Source: Monoraphidium neglectum (lineage: Eukaryota > Chlorophyta > Chlorophyceae > Sphaeropleales > Selenastraceae). Taken from it: DNA of 25,034 nucleotides. Shown one piece after another: positions 15,132 to 25,034 of this stretch. Under the pieces are notes generated by a model. That model made no database searches. It worked only from the letters and a program-made list of their open reading frames with translations, and was not told the DNA's origin. Every line of letters begins with the position of its first letter. Positions within the stretch are counted from its first letter, which is position 1. A program made the translations under genes and the position numbers. Location of the stretch: positions 1 through 25,034 of the forward strand of contig NW_014013102.1 of NCBI RefSeq assembly GCF_000611645.1. The letters run 5' to 3'.

Positions 15132-16433
15132 GCCGATGGGCACGCCGAGCAATGAGCACCGACGCGGCCACGTGATCGGTCGACACGCAGCAGCCTTTCG
15201 GAACAACAGTCGAAGTATGGATATATTACGGCCACGCAACTCTGCAAGATAGTTCTAAATTAACATGCGGTACTGCAAGTTGGGCTCTGTGACCGTTGCC
15301 GTCGTATTTGTTCACCCAAGCTGCGTGTCTCCCAGGGGGTGAAACGAGCCCGGGTAACTGCACAGCGTTGGTAAGCATGACTCGGTGCCAGAAATCTAAT
15401 CCTGTGCCGTTGGCTGCTGTTGCGCCTGAGCATATGCAGTCCGCGAGCCCAACCGCCAGCTTGGCGGCTCAGAACAGCACGAGCAGCTGCGCTGGCTTCG
15501 ATGCATCCATGGACGAAATCGGCCACAGCATCGTCCCAAAGTCTGCGCGTGTCAGCCACCTTCAACCTCTGCTGCTTAACGCCTGTGAGGGTCAGATCTT
15601 CAGGTCAATTACATGATGCGCGCCGTTGGGCACACACCTGCACTGCGGTGCTGAGCGTGGCCCGTGCAAAAAGCAGCAGCGGGCTTGCGCTCGCGCGCAG
15701 GAGGCACGGGTGGCTGCACACTCAAAAACATAACGGGGGTGCCGAGCCGTGCCAGCAGGAGGCGCATGTAGCTGCCCAGGCGGGGCTCATGCCAGGAGAA
15801 ACACGCCCGACTGCGCGGCGGTCGGAGCCCGGGGGGGGGGGGCTTGCACTTAAAGACGGGCGGCAGCGCCCAAGAGCGGACACATGCATGCTAGCGGGGC
15901 AGCGAGGAAAGAAGAGCTCAGCAAATGCTAGACATGTGGCTTAGCCACGCAGCAACCTGCGCAGGGCACCTGCACAGGTGCGAAATAGCAGCACCCGCCA
16001 GGGCTACTCAGCAATGGAACCGGAAACTTCAACAGATCCGATGCGAAAAACCGTGCCTGCACTCCTGGGTCGGCACGGCCACATGCACAGCGTAGCCTGC
16101 CTGTTGTATAGGCCCGAGTACGGCCAGCTTCTGCCAAGCAAGCAGCAGGCACAGCGCTTGCCAAGGGCCACGCAAAGCGACCCACGGGTTGCAAAACGCA
16201 AGGTAGTGTGAGAGACGCAAGGCTCGCCGCATCCATGCGCGGGAGCGCGGGCCCGACAAACAGGCGGCGAACGTCCGCCTCGCAGGGAAGATGAGCGGGC
16301 ACACCAGCGGTTGAACAGCCGCCCCGGCGAAGCCAGAACTATGACAGGGCGGCACGCATGCGCTTTGCGCGATCCAAGGCGTTAGCAAGGTCTCATTACA
16401 TGGGCCAAGGGGCGGCAGACGAGGGTACAGTCA
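15132..16433. other. Intergenic region between the GNAT and ankyrin genes
   Basis: Both neighbours are on the minus strand. ORFs up to about 170 codons occur on both strands but overlap one another and resemble no family I know. It holds a TATA-like TAATATAT (15221-15228, minus sense) before the ankyrin start, a 12-G run at 15831-15842, and TGTAA motifs (minus sense) near 15609 and at 16396-16400. Confidence 0.5.
16396..16400 (-). terminator. Candidate TGTAA poly(A) signal for the GNAT gene
   Basis: Reads TGTAA on the minus strand, 33 nt after the stop codon at 16434. That would give a very short 3' UTR; a second TGTAA near 15609 would give a longer one. Confidence 0.35.
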
Positions 16434-16641
16434 TCACCCGACCTCCATCGCCTCCACGGCCATCCCAGGCTTGACAAACACCAGGACGTCCGACAGCGCC
16501 TCGGACGGCTGCTGCTGTAACGGCCGCATCATATGCTGCTGCACGCTTTGCTGCTGCTGGTGCTGCTGCTGCTGCTGCGGTTGTTGGTGCGGATGCTGCT
16601 GTGGCGGCGGCCGCTGCTGCTGCTGATAGACTGCCGGTGGG

Positions 16642-16688
<47 letters not shown>

Positions 16689-18566
16689 TTGCTGCTGCTG
16701 GTGTTGCTGCTGCTGCTGCTCCCCGCCCAGCTTCCGTCCGGGCCCCACCTTATGCGGGTAGCTGCTGCCGCCGTCCAACTCCCCGTCCGCATCGGCGCCA
16801 AAGCCGCCGCCGCTGACCCCCAGGCTGCTCGCCGTCTGATAGCTGCTGGCGGCGCCGTTGGCGCCGCCGTGGTTGCTGTTCGTCATCCCGAGCAGCGGCC
16901 CGGACGCCTGCGCGCGCCCGGGTGGCCCGCCGCGCGCGCCGGGGCCGTCCAGCGGCGCGTAGGTGCGGGCCACAAAGGCCTCGTGCTTGATCTTGACGGC
17001 GCGCCAGCGGCGGGCGGCAGGGACAGCTTTGTGCATTTGTAGGGTGTTCTGTCGCGCAGCAGAGTGACGAGAGCAGGAGGTTGGGGTCGCAGGTGGTTTC
17101 GTGCTGGTGAGTGTCTCAATGGGTTGACGTCACAATAGGAACCCCATGCCCAGCCTGGATGCGCAGCCTGGATGCCAGCTGTCAGGCCAGCAGTGGTCTG
17201 CAGGCCCATGCCGTTCACCCTGTGAGACTCCACCCGGGGCGTCTCCACCCTCCAGAACCTGCCCTCGCTCCGGGGCCCCCGACAGCGCCCCGCACCTGCA
17301 TGTGTATGAGGTCGGGGTCCTGCACGTCCAGCCTGTCCAGGTCAGCGTCTGTTGTCTCGACGAACCCGAGGTGCTTCCATGTGCTCTGCACGTGCTCCTC
17401 CACAGTGCTGCACAGCAGCAGCTGCGGCACCCCGACCGCGCGCGCCACGTCCTCGATCGCCTCCACCACGCAGCGCCCGAAGCCGCGGCCGCGCTTGTTT
17501 TCGTGGGTCGCCACAAAGGGGACCTCCAGGTACCCCGGGCCGCTGCGGATGGTGGCCGCGCTGAGCGGGCGCCCCTTGGCCTGCAGGCCAGGCCACGGGT
17601 CCAGCGGCGCGCCGAGCCGCGTGTCGGCGCGCGCCTCGGGGCGGCTGCCGTTGGGGGCGGGCCACATGTTGCGCTCCCGGGGGTACAGCAGCAGCAGGCG
17701 GAACCCAGAGAAATCCTTGGGGTCGAGGAGGGGAGTGGGAGAGGAGGGCAGGGAAATGTGCGCGGCAGGTCTTGGAGGCGGGACTCGCTGTGCGCGTGCG
17801 GGCGCTGGAGAGGGGGGCCATGGATGCGGCATCATGCCCCGAGTGCGAATGGCAAAGCGACGCTTCGAACAGCCTGGGGCCAAGGCGGTTGCATACATGC
17901 CTTCACCACTTGCCCCACGGGCTCATCGGCCGCCTTCCCCGGCGAAACACACCAGTCACATGGGCTGAGCCGCTCAGCCGGCCGCCGACCCTGCTCCCCC
18001 CCACCACCACCCCTCCTCACGTATTCTGTCTCGTCTTTGGCCTCCAACGCTGTCACAGTCCAGTCCAGGTACTGCAGACAAGGCGCAAGGTGGGCAGGGG
18101 CACGTCATTTCAACGAAGGTCGCAGGCCCGGGATCACCGAGCCGCAAGCTGCCACGAGGCCGGCTAGCAGCCAAGCGTGCGAGCGCGCCCGCCAACGGCC
18201 GGTGGCAGGACGGTGTGGAGGGCACCAACCCCTCAACAGGAGACAGCCCCTGTGTGCTGACACATTCTCGTGGTCACATGTGGCGGTTTGAAGCTGCTAC
18301 AACGCCGTTTTCTCCTCTCCGATCACCTCTATCCTCCCCCCTGTACCCTGCAGCACGACCACACGCACGAACACAGGCAGCAGCCCATCCAGCCAAGTGA
18401 CGCCGAAGCAACAGTCACCCCGCACACTCACACCGACAACCCCAGACACCCACCTCGTGAATGGTGGCGTTGCGGGGCGTGTTCTCCCCTATCATGCGCG
18501 CCAGCCGCCGCGGTCCTATCTGACCAGTCTCAAAGGCCTTGAAAAGGAAGCCAACCTGATGGCATT

Positions 18567-18598
<32 letters not shown>

Positions 18599-19226
18599 AA
18601 ATGTGTGTTCATACTGCACACGCGTAATTCGCTTGGTCATGTCTGTGAGCGCATGCAGCGAGGCGCATGTGTGAAGCATGACCGCAAAGGGCTTGTGCCC
18701 ACGGCTCGTGACCGCCCTCTTTTGTGCACAGCATGCGAAGCCGCGTGCCCCTCTCCCCGTCGTTGCCCGCACCTCCTGGCGCGCATCGGCTGCGCCCTTG
18801 ACGGGGTCATACGCGTAGCTTTTGATGGTGTACAGCACGTTGGGGCGGCCGGGAAGTTCAAACAGCTTCTCGCATGGCAGTTGGTACAGCTGCAAGGGTC
18901 GTTTTGGGGGGCGTTGGGGCAGGGCGGTGGGCCGTCCCGGGGTGGGGGGGTTGTCGTCGCTGGTTCAGTGGCGTGAGGGGTTAGATGCAGTGGGGGGCTG
19001 CCCGGTGAACAAGCAGGTCCGAGAAACGCATCAAAAGGGGTGATCCAATTCCACAGTTTGGAAGACCGCACGGAGGAGGGATTGGGCTAACAGAGGAGGA
19101 GGTCAAAGTTGAAGGATGGCGGGAAGGGGTGGCTGGGGCCTCGCGAGGAACTAAATCCTCAAGAAAGCGCACCAGCTGCCGCGACTTGTGGAGATGCTGC
19201 AGGCGGTCCCCTTTTGCAGTCGACAT
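16434..19226 (-). CDS. GNAT-family acetyltransferase with polyglutamine C-terminal tail
   Basis: Exons (complement): 19173-19226 (tentative), 18773-18889, 18454-18555, 18021-18071, 17296-17715, 16434-17048; about 452 residues, frame kept. The GNAT fold lies near residues 160-255: strand EVPFVATHEN, the acetyl-CoA loop KRGRGFGR (182-189), the helix CVVEAIEDVARAVG, then LLLCSTVEEHVQSTWKHLGF and NTLQMHK closing the domain. This pattern recalls the acetyltransferase domain of plant nuclear PHD-finger proteins, but no PHD finger is visible. Residues 19-125 are well-formed but unrecognised. The C-terminal ~95 residues are Gln/His/Pro-rich (359-428) and end with a short hydrophobic segment. Substrate unknown; a chromatin or transcription role is inferred. 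Exon 1 assumes a GTGCGC donor; the frame remains open past it. Confidence 0.75.
16509..16718 (-). repeat. CAG/CTG repeat array encoding polyglutamine
   Basis: CTG-rich on the plus strand, mostly CAG codons in the GNAT gene. It encodes Gln runs of up to about 15, broken by His, Pro and a few other residues. The array is in frame, so it is a coding microsatellite and may vary in length between strains. Confidence 0.9.
18566..18596. repeat. (TG)n(CG)n tract in GNAT-gene intron 3' end
   Basis: About eleven TG units followed by alternating GC. It lies about 10 nt upstream (transcript sense) of the acceptor at 18556. Alternating purine-pyrimidine sequence like this can adopt Z-DNA. Confidence 0.93.
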
Positions 19227-21187
19227 CGTCGCTGCCGGCGACGTTTCGCCCTCCGCGAAGGCAGGCCGTGGTGCAGGGGCCGGCCAGTCACGGCGGCGGG
19301 CGACGATGCAGAGCGAGGGTCCCTCACAGCGGGGGCTGCCAGGCCCTGGCGGCCGGAGCAACACGCTGATACAGGCTACACTAGCTTATCAGTGTTGAAT
19401 GCGGAGAGCGCGGTAGCCGTGCTCCCCAGTGCAAGCAGCTCGAGCGGAGGAAGGGCCGACGCTGAGCTGTCAACGATCAAAGCTGGAGGCTATTATCTTT
19501 TGAGACCTTGGAGACGAGGGAACCGCGTCCCGCAGTGTGCTCGGACGGCCCAGCGGGGCGAAAGACGGATCACGGATGAGGGGATCGAACAAGAGAACAA
19601 GGCGCATCAAAGACGCGTAAATTTCATATGGTCTGCCTTGGTCACCGCTGCCCAGCCGTGTTGGGGCGCGTCCGCTCCTGTTGGCTCCCAAACAGCACCG
19701 CCACGGCAAGGGCCGACATACCCATGATCCTCAAGCATTACATGTGCAGGCGCACGACACAGCCTTGTTTCTGGAAGCCTGTCGCACCATCCACTTGACA
19801 TACTGGTGGTCGGTTGGAGGCGGGGCAGCGGGCGGGAACCGCCGCTCAACCGACACCCCTCAACCTACAGCCCGCACACAGGTCCTTCACTGAGCCATAT
19901 TCGCACCCCCAAGTCTGCGTTTTTGGTTGTAAGGATTCAGCATAGCGGGCCACATAGGCTGCCGCAGGACTGTGTGACCGTGAGACGAGGCGGTAGAGGC
20001 GCTGAAGGAAGGGCGCCTCCGCGCCAGGTGCGCCGACCCCACACGGTTGCGACAAAGAGGGAACGCTCATATTACTGGGTGGTTGGTGACAAGCGCATTG
20101 TGTGCAGGTGAGAAGGAGAGGCGGCAAACAGGTGAAAAAGCAAGCCAACAGCCTGATGTGTGGGGCCCGACAGCAAACAGCAGGGGGATGAAGGTAAGGG
20201 AGGCGGATTGATGCCACACAGAGACACACACGCACAGACAACACAACACGACAGGAACAGAAAAAGGGCATGCACGGCAGTATCCGTGCATAGCAACGGT
20301 CAAACAGTGGCTGCTCTCCAAACTCCGGTATGTTTTGGGCCTGCCGCTAAGGGGCGCAAGGAGGGGCCTTTGCCTTGCACCCCAGCAATATGCAGGCGCC
20401 AGCGATCATAGGGCCTGCAACCTCGGCCGCTTGAGGGCGTGAGAGGAACTGCGGCGATGCTGCCACGCAGCGCGGGCCCGCCGCGGCGCTTGCGATCGAG
20501 GGAGCGGATTCGCACCAGGCGGACGCGGTGCCGAGCGTCGCCAGCCAGCGCAAGCGGGGCGTGCGCCGTCCGTACATGTGGACGCACGACCCTCCAGGGT
20601 GGCGGTGATTCAACGCCAGGGTTGTTTGACAGCCCGCCGCAGGTGCACAAGCGCAAGCCCCAACGCAAGACGCGGCACGCTTTGATCTGCGCGCCATTGC
20701 AGGGCATGGCGCGCTGGGTGCGTGGCACCAGAATGTTTGGAAAGCACTCTTGACCACTGGACATTCAGAAGCGACAAACAAGGTTGGCAGTACAATGCGC
20801 ACGCGTAATTTCGTCTACTAAAGTATGATGGGATGCTTGGTTGGGACAACCTGCTGTCTGGTGGGCCTCAAACACATGAAGAGGGTACGGGAAGTTGAAG
20901 CGGGTCGTGCGCACGCTGGCCCAAACCGGGGCAGCGCAACACCGACGCTGCAGCCATCAAGGCAGGGACACCGCCACCGCGCAGCTCAGCTGGCGCTCCC
21001 CTAAAGCAAAGCCCTCGACCTGTTTGAGCACATGCCGAGGGCTGCCGAGCTGGACCTGCCTTGACACAACTCCTTGGCGATGCAGCGCACGCCAGCGGTC
21101 GCCACAACCGACGCGGCCGCCGCCGGCAACAGAAAAAATAGCCCGAGGCGAGCCCCGCCTGTGTCGCGCGCCTACGCGCCTGCATCT
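19227..21187. other. Intergenic region between the ORMDL and GNAT genes
   Basis: About 2 kb on the 3' side of ORMDL and 5' side of the GNAT gene. Minus-strand ORFs at 19846-20271 and 20300-20764 (about 140-155 codons) resemble no family I know, and comparable ORFs occur on the other strand. It also holds a CA-rich patch near 20216-20252, a perfect 9-bp hairpin at 20689-20714, and TGTAA (minus sense) near 19737. Confidence 0.5.
20689..20714. repeat. Perfect 9-bp inverted repeat, 8-nt loop
   Basis: GCGCGCCAT and ATGGCGCGC pair exactly around TGCAGGGC. It lies about 475 nt downstream of the ORMDL stop codon, so it might be in the 3' UTR. Confidence 0.8.
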
Positions 21188-21891
21188 TCACGCGCCGATG
21201 CCGAAGAAGCGCACCTTGTGCAGCGCCGGCAGCTTGGCTATCAACAGCACGAGCACCACCACAAAGTTCAGCCCCAGCGGCTGCTTCCGGAAGTCCGTCC
21301 CGTGGGTCGCCAGCACGAACAGCGCGAGCGGCACGGCCGTGAGGAACTTCCTCGTGCTGGTGCCGTACATCTCATTGTCCACCTGCTCCCACAGCGTCAG
21401 GCTGCCGTACCGCCCCTGGTCCTCCGGCGCAAAGGACCCCTTGGTCCAGTGCAGCAGCCAGTAGCTGGCGGCGCCGTGCATCAGGTGCACGTAGGTCCAG
21501 GCCAGGCCCGAGTCCGAGGTCAAGGCGGTTAGGCAGAGCCAGCTGAGGCAGATCACAGACAGATACCAGACCCACACGCCCGGGGAGTCGAGCCAGTTTG
21601 TGGTCTGCAAGGAGAGGGTCGGTAAAGAAACGTGGGGTGACAATCTGAGGGGTCAGGGGGGGGGCGGGGACACGAGGCTTGGGGCAGGGGAGCCCCTTGG
21701 GGGCGCACGTGTCAGGCAGGGCCAGACAGGTGTTCCCAGGTACACGTGCATGAGTCCTGCTGGGGCGACTGCACAGTGGCGCCTCACCCACCATACACAC
21801 GCGCTGCAAATGGGAAAACATGAGCCTGCAGGCGCACCCCCACCTTGTTCACATCAACCTCGCTGGGGACGCGCCGGTGGCGCCCGGTCAT
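21188..21891 (-). CDS. ORM: ORMDL-family ER protein, regulator of sphingolipid synthesis
   Basis: Two exons (complement 21844-21891 and 21188-21604) give a complete 154-residue protein, the usual ORMDL size. These ER membrane proteins bind serine palmitoyltransferase and restrain it when sphingolipids are plentiful. Family landmarks run in order: VDVNKTTNWLDSPGVW (12-27), a hydrophobic segment 27-44, GLAWTYVHLMH (49-59), HWTKGSF and DQGRYGSLTLWEQVDN (68-93), TRKFLTAVP (100-108), hydrophobic segments 103-116 and 128-140, and the ending KLPALHKVRFFGI (140-152). The 16-residue first exon was found from its ATG, GTGGGG donor and match to the family's N-terminal pattern. The long phosphorylated N-terminus of yeast Orm proteins is absent, as in plants and animals. 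Confidence 0.95.
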
Positions 21892-23319
21892 GGCTGCTGC
21901 TCGCCGCGCGCAGGGGCTGCGGCGCGCCGCACTCAAGGCTCGGGCGAGGCCGCCGACGTGGCGAGGCTGGCGATGCGGAGCAGGTCAGGCGCGTGTCTGC
22001 ATTGCACGATGCGGTGGGAAGGACAGTGGTGGCTCAGCCAAGACTGAGACGTGCTGTCCCGCACCTACCTTTGACCGCCCTGCTGCCTGCCAATGCAGCT
22101 GCTGCAGTGCAGCAACAAGGGCATGACCAGCCGAGGTCCAAAGTTCCCATCAAAGACAACTGCTATTGCTCTGCTGGAGGGGTTCCATCCTGCTCAGCTC
22201 CTGCTGAGCCGACGCAATCCAGCGCGCACGTGATGCTGCTTGCCATGCGTGCTGGCTGATGTGTGCATGGGCCCTGGAGGCCACACGCGCCAGCATCGAT
22301 CCTAGAATATATATGCGGACCACGCCCATTCGGCCCGCACCTTGAGCTGGGCCGCGTGAAACGCTCTGGGACGGTGCCACGGGCGCTGTGGGGTCCGAAA
22401 CACCCGTCACTCGCTAAGCGTGTTAATCGCTTGAGTTGATCGATCGCCACTGGGCAAGGGCTGCTCGCCAGGCCCGCCGGGCCAGCTGGGCTCCTCCGTC
22501 CGATCTGATGCAGAGAATTTGAAGCAGCTCGGCGTAAAGGAGGATCGGGAAACGGCAAAGCTTTTTGTGCATTTGCAACGGTGATGGGTCCCAACAACAG
22601 TTGGCTATCTATCCAAGCAGCTTCGTGCCCGGACCCCGACCACTTGGCAAGTGAGCGCTTCAGCTGTGTAGCAATATACAGTGACGTTAACGTATTTTTG
22701 CGCGCTCTCCTACTCGATCCAACGCCATTTTACTCTTCAACTAGACAAGCACTGGCCCATCGGCGACCGCTGTAGAGACATTCAGAAACCGTGCACCCCA
22801 GGCGTTTGAGTGAAATTAGTTGCTCTGGAGCTTAGTGAGTTGGCCAACAACTTGCTCCTGGTCGGCGCCGCATAGCCAGCACATCAGGGGCAGCGGCCCG
22901 CGGGCGGCGCGACCGAGGCACGCCGACCCTGGAGCTGCAGCAGCAGCACCAGCAGCAGCAGGCAGCACCGGACCGGTGTTTCCGTGGCCACCATGGCACG
23001 GGCGTCACAAGAGCAGCTGCAGCAGGCGCGCCGGGGGTGGAATGCAAGGGGCGCTGCATGGGGCAGCGGCGCTTCGGTGCCCACCAGGCTTGCCCAGAAC
23101 CTCGTTGGGCCGTTAGGCTAGACTCCTGAGGGGTATCCTGACAGGGACCTGGCTGCCCGTCTGCCAAAGTGCATTCGGGGGTCCGGTTCCCTGTTTGCCG
23201 TACCATGGGGCACGCCCACCTCTGGCCGGCCACGCTGCGGGACCTGCTGCCCTTTGTCCTCAGCTGTGCTCACCCACCTGCGGCCCTGCTGCTGCTCCGC
23301 TCCTTTTTTGCTGTTGCAG
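21892..23319. other. Divergent intergenic region between ORMDL and the EF-hand gene
   Basis: ORMDL leaves on the minus strand and the EF-hand gene on the plus strand, so promoters for both probably lie here, along with the first exon or exons of the EF-hand gene. Seen: an AATATATAT stretch at 22306-22314, a small hairpin GCTCAGC-TCCT-GCTGAGC near 22193, a GTGAGT donor-like site near 22835, and a CAG-rich patch near 22930-22965. A Gln/Arg-rich reading from the ATG near 22992 could be an N-terminal exon, but I cannot join it with confidence. Confidence 0.5.
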
Positions 23320-24932
23320 TGGTTCATGGCAATTGACAAGGACTCCAACGGTAGGCTTGCCAACCCCGGGAGGGGGGGGGGCTCGAGCCGCAAAACCCAG
23401 CATCTGAATGCGGAAGGGGTGCAGGGGCGCACCGCCACCATTGTGCCCGATGGGGAGCCCACGTCAGCCACGTGCTGTGGTACGCGACGCCCCCCAGGGA
23501 CGCCAGGCGTCTGTGCTGAGATGCTTGTGCTGCGGTGCCCCCATCCTTGCGGAAATGCAGGCCGCCTGACTGCTATGGAGCTGCAGGCGGCGCTGCAGCT
23601 GGGCGGCCTCAACTTCAGTCTGGCTACCGTGGCTCACATCATCCGGTGGGGCACGCACACGACTGGATCCCACGTTTGAATGGGGGCAGCCTGTCGCGGC
23701 AGAGGGCGCGCAGCTGAGGGTTGTGTAGGATTTGGTGCCTTAAGTTGTTTTTGGAGACAGGGGGTAGGTGGCGGGGTGGCCCGGAAAGCTGTCGCGGGCC
23801 GCGGAGGCTGCGCTCCTGGGTGGTGCGCCTGCGAGGCGTGGCGGGCCACACGCAGAGCAAGAGCAGGATCAGCCGCTTTCTAACCCTCTCCGAGCTGGCT
23901 GGGCGACGGGGCGTTGCGACACCGCAGCACACTTGACGCGCCGACCCGCCCGAACCTTAAAATCATTGGCGGCAGGGCGCGTGGCCGAATGCCCCCCCAA
24001 CGGTGGCCGCCCCCGTTCCAACCGTCCCTGCCTTGCAGGATACACGACCGCAGCAACAGCGGCTCCATCACATTCGATGAATTTTCAAAGGTGGGCGGCG
24101 CTTGCGGCTGCCCCGGGGCGCTGCTGCTTGACCTTGAAGTTGTGTGTGGTCGATCAGCCTAAGCCTTGCCGCGCCTGCCATGCAACTGTATGCAGGACGC
24201 CCCTTGTCATCCCTTGCTCGTGCTGCACGATGCGGCGTCCACACCCAATTTGTGCGCACCTGTCTGCACCCTGGGCGTCCCTCTGCCCCCCCAGCTGCAC
24301 GAGTTCCTGACCAACGTGCAGCACTCATTTGAGTACTTTGACCAGGACCGCAGCAACAGCCTCAGCTATGACGAAATATTCAACGCCCTCACACATGCGG
24401 GTGGGTGGCTGTAGGTCTGCACTGTTTGGGGCGCGAGTGCGACAGCATTAATGGGATCTCATGCGCATACAAACTGGTGGTGCGGGCGAAGTCAGGTGGT
24501 TCAGTATGGGTGCACGAGCGACCCACAATTCAAGCGACATCCCTCGTCCTGTATCAGGGCCTGCACCGCTTCCGCGCCGCCTGCCCTTTGACGAGCATCC
24601 TGCCTGTTTCCTCTTCGCACCTGCCCTACCTGCCCCTCCCAGTCCCTTCCCATCCTCCCCACCCCTCCTTTGCCCCCTCGCTCCGCCCGTCACTCCCCTC
24701 AATACACCCCATTCCAACCCCCATCCAACCCTAACAAATCCTCCCTCCCCTCAATGCACCCCACCACCAAACCCCAACCGCACACTTACAACCACCGCCA
24801 GGCTACCAGCTGGACCGTCCCGCGCTGCAGGCAGTCTTTCAGCGCTTTGACCCCAGCCGCAGCGGCGCCCTGGGCCTGACCGAGTTCCTCGCCCTCACGC
24901 TCTTTCTGCGGAGCGCCACAGCCACCTTCAAC
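23320..24932 (+). CDS. Penta-EF-hand-type calcium-binding protein, partial at both ends
   Basis: Five exons (23320-23350, 23561-23645, 24039-24090, 24295-24400, 24802-24932) give 135 residues with frame kept. Four EF-hand loops, numbered from the first residue here: DKDSNGRLTAME (6-17), DRSNSGSITFDE (42-53), DQDRSNSLSYDE (72-83) and DPSRSGALGLTE (108-119). All have Asp at position 1 and Glu at 12, so calcium binding looks intact; loop 3 has Asn where Gly is usual. The spacing, the WFMAIDKDSNG opening and the LALTLFLRSATATFN end match PEF proteins (the ALG-2/peflin group and plant CML49/50-like proteins), calcium sensors that bind partners on membranes or in signalling. A fifth EF-hand would lie past the right edge. 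The N-terminal exon is unresolved. Confidence 0.9.
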
Positions 24933-25034
24933 GTGCGCAACACAACGATCTTGCGCGTTCGCATTCGCACCCGGGCTCGCTGGCAGTGCTCCTGCTTTGG
25001 CTGAGGGGCCGCAATCGGCAGCTGCAGCAGGCGG
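24933..25034 (+). other. Intron after exon 5 of the EF-hand gene (partial)
   Basis: Exon 5 ends at a GTGCGC donor after TFN. The remaining 102 bases continue past a TGA without resembling the next EF-hand, so they are taken as intron. Confidence 0.6.

Noticed and set aside
15831..15842. Run of 12 G
   Set aside because: A single homopolymer with no other G-runs at quadruplex spacing; it may even be a sequencing-length artefact.
16533..17042. Plus-strand ORF rich in leucine
   Set aside because: It is the antisense of the GNAT gene's polyglutamine exon: CTG on the plus strand reads as Leu. The minus-strand frame continues the GNAT fold and uses proper splice sites.
18981..19172. Continuation of the GNAT first exon past the chosen donor
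   Set aside because: The frame is open beyond 19173, but the composition becomes Pro/Ser-rich and no better donor gives a clean phase-0 join to the next exon. Kept as tentative rather than added.
19560..19600. tRNA-like T-loop (GTTCGATC on the minus strand)
   Set aside because: The flanking bases do not form a T stem, and no matching D arm, anticodon arm or acceptor stem is found.

Overview
The window looks like nuclear DNA from a GC-rich, intron-dense green alga (chlorophyte, possibly a trebouxiophyte). I infer this from plant/algal-type proteins broken into many short exons, almost uniform GTG splice donors, TGTAA motifs (the green-algal poly(A) signal) beyond some stop codons, and many (CA/TG)n, CAG and CTG tracts. 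I see no bacterial operon, phage, plasmid, CRISPR or rRNA/tRNA gene. The species cannot be named from the sequence alone.

Layout, left to right. (1) 196-7310, minus: translation elongation factor eEF2, 18 exons in the window, with the C-terminal end beyond the left edge. Its start codon stands alone at the end of exon 1, followed by a 12-nt microexon. (2) 7311-8596: intergenic, with a CCAAT motif and pyrimidine tract before eEF2, one copy of a ~120-bp dispersed repeat, and a 152-bp foldback palindrome. (3) 8597-10711, minus: FCP1/NIF-type HAD phosphatase-like protein with an altered DLNG catalytic motif. (4) 10712-12453: no convincing gene, but a dense cluster of TCACGG/CCGTGA motifs next to a TATA-like box. 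(5) 12454-15131, minus: five-repeat ankyrin protein with a C-terminal coiled coil. Its introns hold the second copy of the dispersed repeat and a pure (CAG)20 tract. (6) 15132-16433: no convincing gene. (7) 16434-19226, minus: GNAT acetyltransferase domain joined to a long polyglutamine tail. (8) 19227-21187: no recognised gene. (9) 21188-21891, minus: complete ORMDL-family regulator of sphingolipid synthesis. (10) 21892-23319: divergent intergenic region. (11) 23320-24932, plus: penta-EF-hand-type calcium-binding protein, open at both ends.

The genes are unrelated housekeeping and regulatory functions (translation, phosphatase-like, ankyrin scaffold, acetyltransferase, ER lipid control, calcium sensing) and do not form a pathway or cluster. 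Exon boundaries were placed by hand from GT/AG sites, reading frame and family similarity. The eEF2, ORMDL, HAD and PEF joins keep frame at every junction. The first exons of the ankyrin and GNAT genes are tentative.

The most interesting observations are structural: a stop-free intron followed by an intron encoding a poly-leucine tail in the ankyrin gene, the foldback element, the dispersed repeat pair, a minisatellite that copies a splice acceptor, and a recurring intron design with T/G-rich 5' ends and C/A-rich 3' ends.
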